A stretch of 64,000 nt of DNA from Elymus sibiricus (lineage: Eukaryota; Streptophyta; Magnoliopsida; Poales; Poaceae). Positions 34,456 through 45,100 of this stretch are shown here, one piece after another (the stretch's first letter is position 1; each line of letters opens with the position of its first letter). The notes beneath the pieces are model-generated. The model searched no databases. It saw only the letters and a list, made by a program, of their open reading frames with translations, and had not been told where the DNA came from. Position numbers and translations under genes: made by a program. The stretch covers positions 374,546,114-374,610,113 of the forward strand of contig CM077676.1 of assembly GCA_039707655.1 (NCBI GenBank), given 5' to 3'.

Positions 34456-34740
34456 GAGCCTTTAGTCCCGGTTCCAGAGGGCCTTTAGTCCCGGATCTGG
34501 AACCGGGACAAAACGATCGGGACTAATGCCTAAAACCTTTAGTCCCGGTTGGCCTACGAACCGGGACCAAAGGTGCTCCACGTGGCCGCTGTGGGGCGCC
34601 CAGGCAGGAGGACCTTTAGTCCCGGTTGGTAACACCAACCGGGACTAAAGGGTCTCCACGTGGCCGTTGCGCAGCACTCAGGCAGGAGGACCTTTAGTCC
34701 CGGTTGGTAACACCAACCGGGACCAAAAGGCAGCCACGCG
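34456..34740. repeat. Left subterminal repeat array of CACTA element 2
   Basis: CCTTTAGTCCCGGTT and its inverse AACCGGGACTAAAGG occur repeatedly, often as close inverted pairs (for example around 34612-34650 and 34690-34730) that could fold into hairpins. These are the expected binding sites for the element's DNA-binding protein. Confidence 0.85.
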
Positions 34741-34837
34741 TCAGCAGCTCGCAGGCGCTGGGGGGTTTTTTTTAAAGGGGGGGGGGTTTAGGGGTTTTGG
34801 AAGGTTTAGGGGTTTCATATGGTGTTAGCTAGCTAAT

Positions 34838-34874
34838 AGAGAGAAGTGACCTCTCTTTCTCCGTGCTTGGTCGA
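34838..34874. repeat. 37-bp direct repeat, copy 1, beyond the second CACTA gene
   Basis: It is identical to 34966-35002. Its last part (34853-34872) is a 20-nt word identical to 45288-45307 in the transposase coding sequence. Confidence 0.9.
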
Positions 34875-34965
34875 CGCTAGCTACTACATATAGAGAGAAC
34901 TTGACGCTAGCTAGTAAGCAAATGAAGGAAACCATTAATTACACAAGATCGTCATGAACATATAC

Positions 34966-35002
34966 AGAGAGAAGTGACCTCTCTTTCTCCGTGCTTGGTC
35001 GA
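34966..35002. repeat. 37-bp direct repeat, copy 2
   Basis: It is identical to 34838-34874 and lies about 65 bp beyond the stop codon of the Ulp1-containing gene, in its probable 3' UTR. Confidence 0.9.
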
Positions 35003-35067
35003 ACAACAAGTTTTCGTAAATCTATCCGACGCTACTACATATATACAATATAACATCCCTGACATCA

Positions 35068-38000
35068 TCAAGCGCCAAACTCCCATTGAATTTCCGTATG
35101 GTATTCTCCCTTTTCATGTATGACGTGGTCAAGAAAGAAACCCGCCAATTCCTCTTGAATTGCTCGTATGCGATCATGTGGTAGGAGTTCATCCCGCAAC
35201 TGCCAGATCTAATTTAAAGAAGGGGGTCAATACATATATATGAATGAAACTCAACACAATTGATGGTAATAAAATAAAATTGTGAATATTGTTTACATAC
35301 TTCAAATTGTTCTTCAGATCTGCCCCGCTTAGAGGTCCTGTGGCGAATGTACTCGCAAACGTAGTATCCACATAAATTATTCCCGGGTTCCTGCCACAAG
35401 AATTTTACGAGAATAGAGTTCAATCAAACTAATAATCAAGCACGATAATGGTATTGATGAAACTAGAATCAATGAGAGATGCGCGGAACTAGCTAGTACT
35501 ACTTACTTTGGGGTGTGTAAATCGCAGCTCGTTCTTCAGACCCGGAACCTGTCCGGTGAACTGTTTCCAAACCCTGCCAGGCAAAGAAAATGATTACTTG
35601 ATATCAGGAAATGAACGAAAGTTGCCGATATGGTCCCGGTATTGATTGAACTTACTTCTGGAGCATTGCAGTCATGTCCGCATAATCCTTGGGATCTTTA
35701 CGTCTCGAGTCAAAGACAGTTACTACTCCCCCGTCAAGCTTAATGGATAGCAGAATATAGTGGAACCTGCGCACGCATAACTCATCAATTACAGTACTTA
35801 ACCTCGAGTAAGTGAAACCGAATATGCAGAAGACAGTAACACTCACTTGAAGTTGTAAGGAAAGAGTATTTCCCTTTTGTTTTGATGTCGAAGGAACGCT
35901 TTTAGCAAGTTTTCCTCGGTTTCTTTAACATTGTTTTGTACCGTCCATTCATTTACGGTATTTGGGCTAATGAACCCAATGTCATAGATTTGTCTTTTTG
36001 GGCATTCGACGATCTTCAATCTGCATAATATAGTGAGGATAATTATATATACATGCAATGAACGAGCTGAGCTAGAGACTTAATTACAGAAGTAATACTT
36101 ACAGACAGTAGCAAGTCATGATTTGTTTGTCGAGGGCCTCTTGATTGAATAACTGAAATAACTCCACAAATTCAACAGGCATCAGGTCGACTCCAATGAG
36201 GTCGTGCTCATCTTTAATTCTCACCATCAAACTATCGGACCCATTCTTCCTGCAGCTTTCCAAGTACCACTCATGCAATCTTCGCATCATCGTTATTAGA
36301 GGAGGATGATCAGGTTTGACGAGAGGCTTCCCGTGCTCGTATCTAAAGATCTTTAATACCTCAGCCGTTTCAAACTGTACATCATCACCCACGTAATCAC
36401 CAAGAGTGGTACCGGGCAGTAGCCCCGGATGATTAGCGATATCGCTAGACACCTTGAGCGGGGGGCACGATTGCTTCTCCTGTTCGCCGAGCTGGGGAAT
36501 TGTTTTCCCACTTCTTCGTCTTGAAGCACTGGCAGTACTTCCCGACCGCCGCGCTTCATCATATGTCTTTTCAATACAGCGGTCATAGTTGGATTGCGGC
36601 GGAGGCGGTGGTGGTCGCTTAAAGGCATCCAGAGTGCGCTTCGCTTTCATCGGATCTATTGTTTCCTTCGGAGGTGGACGTTTCCGTTCAAAATGGGCCT
36701 GCACTTCGGCAGCACTGATGTCCTTGTTTTCCGCGTCAGTCCTCTCATATGGTAACTTTGGAGGAACCCTGAGGCTTGGACCATATTTGAATTTCTTCCC
36801 GCCATTTGTACTGCTAGCCGCCGGAGCGGCGGCGGCTCTCTTCCGCTGTTGCTGACGCGCCGGAGCCCGCTGAGGCGGCGGAGACCGCTGACGCGCCGGA
36901 GACAGCTGCGGCGGCGGAGACGGCTGACGCGCCGGAGATAGCTGAGGCGGAGGAGGATTCTGCTGAGGGGCCTCCCCCGTTAGAGTCCACTGAGGCGGCG
37001 GAGACGGATGACGCGCCGGAGATGACTCAGGCAGCGGAGATAGCACAACTGGACTGTGAGGAGGAGTCTGCTGATGATCCGGCTGCGTCTGCTGAGGCGG
37101 CATCCGGTTTGGAAGCTTGATGTACTCCTTTCTCCATAGGCAGGTACACCTTAAGGCATTTTCTAGAAGATCCTCCCCTTCACCTGTAGGGTAGTCAAGC
37201 TTCAGCCCCTCAAATCCCGCCATTATCTCATCCACCGTGACAATAGCATAGCCATGTGGAATCGGACGGCAATGGAAAGTTCCCTCAGTTCGAGGAGGTA
37301 AAACAGAGCCGATCGCCGCCTTCAAGGTCAGGTTCTGGCATTTCGCCATTAGCACACAATGTTCAGCCTGCGTGATACTATCCACGGCGTAGCGAGGAGC
37401 CGTGATATCAGGCTGAAGGAGCTCCGTGGAAGCCACGCTGCTTCTCCGCTGAGATGGTGGGGTAGCTTCTGGGGCAGTGTCGAAGGAAGGATCTTCGTGC
37501 TGCTGAGATGGTTGGCCGGTAGCTCGCTGGCTCTCAAGTTCCTCTAGTTTTGCTAATCTTGCATTGATCTTCTGCATTTCGCTTGCTTCCGCTTTCTTCT
37601 TTCTCTCTCGGCTTCTATAACCAGCGCTGTCGGGAAACCCATACACCCACGGAACGGAGCCTGATGTGCCTCGTGTTCGTCCAGGGTGTTCAGGATTCCC
37701 AAGGGCCTGTGTCAGCTCGTCATTCTCTCTGTCGGGATGTAACCTCCCTTCCTGTGCTGCCTGGATTGCTTCCTCAAGCTTCTTGACGGGTATTGCAAGT
37801 TGAGCTTTCGTCCAAACACACTCCCCTGTGTCTGGGTCCAAAGTTCCCCCAACCCCGAAGAACCAAGTCCTTGACCGATCTGGCCAGTGCAATGTCGCTG
37901 GTTGGACCCCTTTAGCAAGCAGGTCTTGCTCAGCTTTGTCCCACATAGGCCGGGCTTTGCTGTAGCCACCTGACCCCATAACATGGTGATACTTCTTCTT

Positions 38001-38844
38001 TGCAGCATTTAGCTTATTTGTCGCTGACCTTTGCTTGCCCTTGTCCGATTTCTTGTAGGCCACAAATGCGGGCCAGTGATCTTTTATCTTCTCATATGCA
38101 CCGGTGAATTCTGGAGTCTTGTCTTTCTCGACAAACTTTTTGTTCAAATCTTTCTTCCAGTTCTTGAATAGTTCTGCCATCTTCTTAAGAGCAAACGCCT
38201 TGACCTTATTCGGATCTGCCTCTGGTGGTAGGCTGAAATTTGTCATCAGCAAGGTCCAAAGATCATCTTTCTGTCTATCCTGGACATAAGAAACTTCAGG
38301 GTCCTTCTTCTTATTCCATTCTTGGATGCTGATCGGGACGATGTCCCTAACAACCACTCCGCACTGATGTATAAATGTGTCCCTGCTCCGCTTGGGAGCA
38401 ATCGGTTGGCCATCTCGACCGACTTCTTCGATCGTGAACCTTTCATCCTGGCGCAACCTTTTCTTCGGGCCTCGTCTCCTTACGGAAGTTTGGCTCGATC
38501 CGGAGGGCTAATTAAAAGAAGAAAGAAGCGTTAATATATGTACATACAAAACAATTAATGCATCAAGTCAGCAGAGGCTTAATTAATATATGTATATATA
38601 CCTCGTCGGACTTTGCAACAGTTAAGGCTCCCTCCTCCGTTCGGTCACCGGAGCCTTCATGATCTCCTTCCTCCTCCATTCAGTCACCGAAGCCGTCATG
38701 ATCTCCTTCCTCCTCCATTGGATCACCGGAGCCGTCATCCTCTCTTTCCTGACCATCGGTGTCGTTCAGAAACGACAAGGTGATATCACCTCCGCCGCGG
38801 ATTATATCCCCCAACAACTCTTCTTTTTCTAAGTCTCTGTCCAT
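35068..38844 (-). pseudogene. Second CACTA gene: Transposase_24-like region plus Ulp1-like cysteine protease, one nonsense codon
   Basis: Seven exons fit GT-AG rules: 38844-38602, 38507-36103, 36020-35847, 35766-35656, 35573-35507, 35390-35301 and 35208-35068, giving about 1076 codons. Exon 2 carries a basic/aromatic N-terminal region similar to plant Transposase_24 proteins (to about residue 340), then a Pro-rich linker with PPPQLSPARQ repeats. Exons 3-7 form a Ulp1-type (C48) domain: His in FHYILL (about residue 943), Asp in VFDS (about 960) and Cys in NLCGYYVCEYI (about 1007). In CACTA elements the non-TNP2 protein is thought to bind subterminal repeats; the protease's substrate is unknown. 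Codon 55 is TGA (38682-38680) inside an acidic repeat; otherwise all seven exons are open. It could have arisen from CGA by one C-to-T change. A downstream start in exon 2 (38456) would avoid it. Confidence 0.8.
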
Positions 38845-38958
38845 AGTTTCTGCAAATACAACACTTGACATTGCAAAAAAAGACTTGCTTCACATTCGAG
38901 AGAAAATCAAAGTTATCGGGGTTATGTTTTAACCACCCCCTCTCTCATGTTTTAACGA

Positions 38959-39022
38959 CAAGATGAATACAAGCTTTATACACAAGATGAATACAAGATT
39001 TATACACAAGATGAATACACAA
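38959..39022. repeat. 24-bp tandem repeat
   Basis: CAAGATGAATACAAG-TTTATACA is repeated at 38959 and 38983, with a partial third at 39007. Confidence 0.85.
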
Positions 39023-39303
39023 CTCAACAAATGAACCAACCATCATCCTATGAACAAAACTCAACATATATACAACAAATGGACACATTTTGTTGAACAG
39101 CGGAGGGACGATAAGTGACCAACTCCACGGAGATGCAACACCACAACCTGTAATTCCACCGAGAGTGAAAATTAGCATGGCAACAAATGGCATGACATGA
39201 ATGTAACACCACAACCTGATAAAAAAATTGTAGCTAGCTAGATACCAATTTGAAAGCAAGTTTCAAACTTAGAGAAAAATAGCATGGCATGGCATCCACA
39301 ATA

Positions 39304-39445
39304 CAAAATATTGACCAAGTTTTCATACATCAAAATGAACTCTAAATAAACTCTAAAGACAAAATATTGACCAAGTTTTCATACATCACAATGAACATCA
39401 AAATGAACTCTAAATCAACTCTAAAGACAAAATATTGACCAAGTA
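39304..39445. repeat. Short direct repeats in the CACTA leader
   Basis: ACAAAATATTGACCAAGT occurs three times (about 39303, 39358 and 39427) with intervening CATACATCA-AATGAACTCTAAA modules. Confidence 0.75.
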
Positions 39446-40380
39446 TATTTGTCACCAATCCTTTTAATGTGGGTTTTAAAATTTTCTCCCAATCCTTTTA
39501 ATTATATTATAAACATCAGTAGTGATTATTTTCATAATGATTTGGCCTCAAAAAAATTCTTTTATTAGTATTTTCAAACTCTAGAATGACCCTGTTGCAC
39601 TAGAACTATTTCAAATAATTCTTTTCAAATGCCACAATTTTTTTGAGAAGTCCTCTGATGCCTATAGATCATTTTTATGCAAAAAGCCACTTTGGTCATT
39701 TGAAAATTTTGAGCACAACTTCCATTTTTCAATTTTGGTCCAATCTTGGCATTGAACTACAACCCTATTTTTCCTTGCTCAAATAATTTTGATTTTTTGC
39801 ATCTTATAGTCCTTCCAACTAAACCCTTAAGTCCAGAAGGGCAGCCCCAATTTCATCTTGCAAGTCCACCAAAAAATTCCCTGTAGTTTCTGTCCAGAAC
39901 TAAATTCTAATAAAACTTGCACTAACAAGTTTTTCCTTTTATCAAACCAACTTGACCATCATCTCTAACATCCAAGGAGACATCATCCTGCCAAGTTTCA
40001 CATACAACAAAGTTCCCTAGCTAGCCCTAGCATTTCAACAAACACCTTGTGGACATGGCAAACACATTTCAACGAACTCTATGAAATCTTGCAACTCTCT
40101 GAACAGGGGCAACTTTATACATACAAGGAGGAAGGAGGGAGGAGAGGGGTGGGAGGGAGGAGGGAGTACCTGGCCGGCCGGCTAGCTGTGGAGCGGCGGC
40201 GTCGGGGAAGGGCAGGGGCGCGGCGGCGTCGGGGGCAGGGCAGGGGCGCGGCGGCATCGGGGCAGGGCAGGGCGTCGACGGCGAGGTCCGGCAGCCTGGC
40301 GGCATCGAGGTGGTCGTCGATGCCGTCGGGGGAGAGGAGGATCGAAGTGAATTGTGTTTGAAAATTTTCTAAGTGCGCGG

Positions 40381-40387
40381 TTATATA
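40381..40387 (-). promoter_or_regulatory. TATA box for the second CACTA gene
   Basis: The minus strand reads GTATATAACC here, followed by a leader towards the gene. The first subterminal-type repeat lies only ~7 bp upstream, the same layout as at the transposase promoter (46503-46510). Confidence 0.6.
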
Positions 40388-40393
40388 CAAAGA

Positions 40394-40600
40394 CCTTTAG
40401 TCCCGGTTGGTGGCTCCAACCGGGACTAAAGGCCCCCCTTTAGTCCCGGTTGCAGCCACCAACCGGGACTAAAGGTCATTTTCAGCAGTGCAAAGGGCGG
40501 GAAGCAGAGCCCTTTAGTCCCGGTTGGTGGCTCGGACCGGGACTAAAGGGGGGCCTTTAGTCCCGGTTGGTGCCACCAACCGGGACTAAAGGGCTGCGGC
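40394..40600. repeat. Internal array of CACTA terminal-type repeats
   Basis: At least four close inverted pairs of CTTTAGTCCCGGTTG and CAACCGGGACTAAAG lie well inside the element, between its two genes. Each pair could form a hairpin of ~15 bp or more. Such repeats are otherwise confined to the ends. Confidence 0.85.
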
Positions 40601-40629
40601 TGGCACGGCGTCGGGCGGGTGGATGTTTA

Positions 40630-40672
40630 GTCCCACCTCGCTAGCTGAGAGGCGTCGAGAGTGGTTTATAAG
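40630..40672 (+). promoter_or_regulatory. Possible snRNA-type RNA polymerase III promoter (USE plus TATA)
   Basis: GTCCCACCTCG (40630-40640) matches the plant upstream sequence element RTCCCACATCG at 10 of 11 positions. TTTATAAG begins at 40665, leaving 24 bp between, which is the Pol III rather than the Pol II spacing for plant snRNA genes. It is on the strand opposite to the element's genes. Confidence 0.4.
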
Positions 40673-40694
40673 CGCGGCTGCGCCAACCCTCTCG

Positions 40695-40845
40695 AGCTCC
40701 TCTCTTATTCAGGCCTACGGGCCTAAACGCACTCTCTCTGCCTGTGGGCCTTCTGGGCCTGCTGCGGGCCTGCATCCTGGCCCAACTAGCGGATTGGGTT
40801 TCTAGTCGTATGCAGGCCGTGGTGGCCCAGTAGGCGGAAATTTTT
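40695..40845 (+). ncRNA. Possible ~150-nt Pol III transcript with terminal hairpin
   Basis: Starting ~25 bp after the TATA-like box there is no run of four T until the T tract at 40847-40858 region, a natural Pol III stop. The last part folds: GGCCTGCAT (40767-40775) pairs perfectly with ATGCAGGCC (40810-40818), enclosed by CTGGGCC (40753-40759) and GGCCCAG (40824-40830). The start point is inferred from spacing. It is not similar to any snRNA I know. No expression evidence is available, and the region could simply be part of the repeat array. Confidence 0.3.
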
Positions 40846-40853
40846 TTTTTTTT

Positions 40854-41318
40854 ACTTTTTAGTCCCGGTTTGTGGTAGCAACCGGGACTAAAGGTCTTTT
40901 CCAGTATTTTTGTTTTGTTTTTTGCTTTATTTATTTTCTTTTGTTTCTACTTACAGCTAAATACTTAGAGTTTTTGAGTGATTCTTTTTGCTTTAGGTCA
41001 CAAAAATTATAAACTTTCTATTAGTGCCAGTAGTTTTCAAATTTGAATAGTTTAAATTTGAATTCTTTGAAATTTGTGTGAATCACTAGTTTGTGAATAA
41101 CTTTACTTTAAAAATAGATTTTTGAGTGATTCTTTTTCCTGCTGTTTAATATTAGTGTGTTTTATCATTATATTCAATTTGGTAATTTTTAGGTTATTTT
41201 AAATGGGTGTTTTAATCAAAAACAGTTTTTTTTTATTTTAGTTTGCTATTAAAGTTTCTAACAAAAAATACTTTATGAAAATTCTTTTTGCTATTAAAGT
41301 TTTGAACAAAAAATACTT
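40854..41318. other. A/T-rich spacer in CACTA element 2
   Basis: It contains one further inverted pair TTTAGTCCCGGTTTGTG / AACCGGGACTAAAGG (40859-40893), then A/T-rich DNA with no coding frame. Confidence 0.6.
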
Positions 41319-42150
41319 GGCATGGTATCATCATTTCACCCACATAGCATGTGCTAAAAAGTTGAGAGGGTTACGGGAAAAACTGGATGCACTTCGTGTA
41401 CAAACTGGACAATCTCTTTCGAAGTATCAGGGTTTCGGACGAAAACTCATGTGTTACGAAGGCATTTCATATTTTTTAAACTTATTTGAACTCCAGACTT
41501 TTTGTGCGTTCAATATGCACCATTCAAAGCCACATCATCAATTTTCAACCCTTTCTGACTTCATTTGCTATTTTTCATGCATTTAATCTTTTTTTTTTTG
41601 AGCTAAATGACCCTGAAATTGAAAAGCACTACAAATGAACTCTGAAAAGGTTGAAAGTTGGCATGGTATCATCATTTCACCCACATAGCATGTGCTAAAA
41701 AGTTGAGAGGGTTACGGGAAAAACTGGATGCACTTCGTGTACAAAATGGACAATCTCTTTCGAAGCATCAGTGTTTCGGACGAAAACTCATATGTTACAA
41801 AGGCATTTCATTTTTTTAAACTTATTTCAACTCCAGACTTTTTGTGCGTTCAACATGCACCATTCAAAGCCACATCATCAATTTTCAACCCTTTCTGACT
41901 TCATTTGCTATTTTTCATGCATTTACTGATTTTTTTGAGCTAAATGACCCTGAAATTGAAAAGCAGTACACATGAACTCTGAAAAGGTTGAAAGTTGGCA
42001 TGGTATCATCATTTCACCCACATAGCATGTGCTAAAAAGTTGAGAGGGTTACGGCAAAAACTGGATGCACTTCGTGTACAAAATGGACAATCTCTTTCGA
42101 AGTATCACGGTTTCGGACGAAAACTCATATGTTACAAAAGGCATTTCATT
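41319..42150. repeat. ~340-bp tandem repeat, about 2.4 copies
   Basis: Copies start at 41319, 41660 and 41997 (periods 341 and 337 bp) with the word GGCATGGTATCATCATTTCA. The third, partial copy runs into the 3' end of the transposase gene and supplies its last ~35 codons. Confidence 0.9.
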
Positions 42151-45100
42151 TCTTGACATGTAACTACAGTGATATTCTAGATCAAAGTCATCATCAGAAT
42201 AGTTGTGGAGAGAAAGTCTTCGCTTTTTCTTCGCGTGTGTCCCTTGCTTATTGCGACGTAACCATGGATAATCTTCATCGTTTAACAAGGTGCTTGGGTT
42301 AGCCTTCACTTTGAAGGGAGGAATTTCATGATACTTTTCATAATCTTCAGACATGTCTGTCTTGCCCTCCACTCCCACGATGTCTCTTTTCCCTGAAAGA
42401 ACTATGTGGCGCTTTGGCTCATCGTATGATGTATTCGCTTCCTTATCTTTTCTTTTTCTCGGTTTGGTAGACATGTCCTTCACATAGAAAACCTGCGCCA
42501 CATCATTGGCTAGGATGAATGGTTCGTCTGTGTACCTAAGATTGTTGAGAGCCACTGTTGTCATTCCGTACTGCGGGTCTACCTGTACGCCGCCTCCTGA
42601 CAGATTGACCCATTTGCACCGAAACAAAGGGACCTTAAAATCATGTCCATAGTCAAGTTCCCATATGTCCACTATGTAACCATAATATGTGTCCTTTCCC
42701 CTGTTGGTTGCTGCATCAAAGCGGACACCACTGTTTTGGTTGGTGCTCTTTTGATCTTGGGCGATCGTGTAAAATGTATTCCCATTTATCTCATACCCTT
42801 GGTAAGTCAATACAGTCGAAGATGGTCCCCTGGCCAACGAGTACAGCTCATCTCCAACAATGTTATTACCCATGAGATGTGTTTGCAACCAACTGCCGAA
42901 AGTCCTGATGTGTTCACATGTAATCCAGTCGTCAGACTGCTCCGGGTGTTTGGAGCGCAGAAAATTCTTGTGTTCATTGACATACGGGGTCACCAAGGTA
43001 GAATTCTGTAGAACTGTGTAGTGTGCTTGAGCCCAAGAATGCCCGTCCCTACATATTATTGCATCCGCTCCTACCGTGCCTTTTCCAGTTAGTCTCCCCT
43101 CATACCGCGATTGAGGGAGACCAATTGGCTTAAGGCCAGGAATAAAGTCAACACAAAAGCCAATGACCTCCTCTGTTTGATGGCCCATGGAGATGCTTCC
43201 TTCTGGCCTAGCACGGTTACGAACATATTTCTTTAAGACTCCCATGAACCTCTCAAAGGGGAACATATTGTGTAGAAATACAGGACCCAGAATGGCAATC
43301 TCGTCGACTAGATGAACTAGCATGTGCGTCATGATATTGAAGAAGGATGGTGGGAACACCAGCTCGAAACTGACAAGACATTGCACCAAATCATTCTTTA
43401 ACCTTGGTAGGATATCTAGATCGATTACCTTCTGATAGATTGCATTGAGGAATGCACATAGCTTCACAATGGCTAATCGAACGTTTTCCGGTAGAAGCCC
43501 CCTCAATGCAACCGGAAGCAGTTGCGTCATAATCACGTGGCAGTCATGAGACTTTAGGTTCTGGAACTTTTTCTCTGCCATATTTATTATTCCCTTTATA
43601 TTCGACGAGAAGCCAGACGGGACCTTCATACTGAGCAGGCATTCAAAGAAGATTTCCTTCTCTTCTTTGGTAAGAGCGTAGCTGGCAGGACCTTCATACT
43701 GCTTTGGATGCATGCCGTCTTTTTCATGCACACGTTGCTGTTCCTCCCGTGCCTCCGGTGTATCTTTTGTCTTCCCATACACTCCCAAGAAGCCTAGCAG
43801 GTTCACACAAAGATTCTTCGTCACGTGCATCACGTCGATTGCAGAGCGGACCTCTAGGTCTTTCCAATAGGGTAGGTCCCAAAATATAGATTTCTTCTTC
43901 CACATGGGTGCGCGTCCCGCATCGTCAGTCGGAACAGATAGTCCGCCAGGACCCTTTCCAAAGATTACTTGTAAATCATTGACCATATCAAGTATGTGAT
44001 CACCAGTACGGAGGGCGGGCTTCTTCCGGTGATCTGCCTCACCTTTGAAATGCTTTCCTTTCTTTCGACATTGATGGCTGGTCGGAAGAAATCGATGATG
44101 CCCCAGGTACACATTCTTCCTGCATTTGTCCAAATATATACTGTCGGTGTCATCTAAACAGTGCGTGCATGCGTGGTATCCCTTGTTTGTCTGTCCTGAA
44201 AGGTTACTGAGAGCAGGCCAATCGTTGATGGTTACAAACAGCAACGCATGTAGGTCAAATTCCTCTTGTTTGTGCTCATCCCACACACGTACACCTTCTC
44301 CATTCCACAGCTGTAAAAGTTCTTCAACTAATGGCCTTAGGTACACATCAATGTCATTGTCGGGTTGCTTAGGGCCTTGGATGAGCACTGGCATCATAAT
44401 GAACTTCTGCTTCATGCACAACCAAGGAGGAAGGTTATAGATACATAGAGTCACGGGCCAGGTGCTATGATTGCTGCTCTGCTCCCCAAAAGGATTAATG
44501 CCATCTGCACTTAAACCAAACCATACGTTCCTTGCGTCACCTGCAAAGTCCCCCCACCTTCTCTCGATTTTTCTCCACTGCGACCCATCAGCGGGTTCTC
44601 TCAACTTCCCGTCTTTCTTACGGTCTTCTTTGTGCCATCGCATTAACTTGGCATGCTCTTTGTTTCTGAACAGACGTTTCAGCCGTGGTATTATAGGAGC
44701 ATACCACATAACCTTGGCAGGAACCCTCTTCCTGGAGCGCTCGCCCTCAACATCACCAGAGTCATCTCGTCTGATCTTATACCGCAATGCACCGCATACC
44801 GGGCATGCGTTCAAATCCTCGTACTCACCGCGGTAGAGGATGCAGTCATTAGGGCATGCATGTATCTTCTGCACCTCCAATCCTAGAGGGCATAGAACCT
44901 TCTTTGCTTCGTACGTACTGTCGGGCAATTCGTTATCCTTTGGAAGCTTCTTCTTCATTATTTTCAGTAGCTTCCCAAATCCGTTGTCAGATACACCATT
45001 GCCTGCCTTCCATTGCAGCAATTCCAGTGTGGTACCGAGCTTTGTGTTGTCATCTTCGCAATTTGGGTACAACCCTTTTTTGTGATCCTCTAACATGCGA

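Larger units (their letters stand above)
38845..40380 (-). other. Leader and upstream DNA of the second CACTA gene
   Basis: It runs from the start codon back to the TATA box at 40381. TTTGCAG just before the start suggests a 5' UTR intron acceptor. It contains a three-unit 24-bp repeat (38959-39022), a repeated AAATATTGACCAAGTTTTCA module (39306-39445), A/T-rich DNA and a GC-rich GGGCAGGG repeat stretch (40130-40340). No other gene is visible. Confidence 0.55.

Noticed and set aside
34456..34740. CRISPR-like regular repeats in the CACTA arrays
   Set aside because: The repeats are in inverted orientation, of uneven spacing, in a plant transposon terminus; they are transposase-binding-type repeats.
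34768..34817. TTTAGGGG-like words resembling plant telomere repeats (TTTAGGG)
   Set aside because: Only a few imperfect copies occur in a G/T-rich patch inside the CACTA; no regular heptamer array.
37349..37786. Other-strand frames over the second CACTA gene and the transposase (for example 43704-43889, 44126-44836)
   Set aside because: They are shadows of the well-supported minus-strand coding exons.
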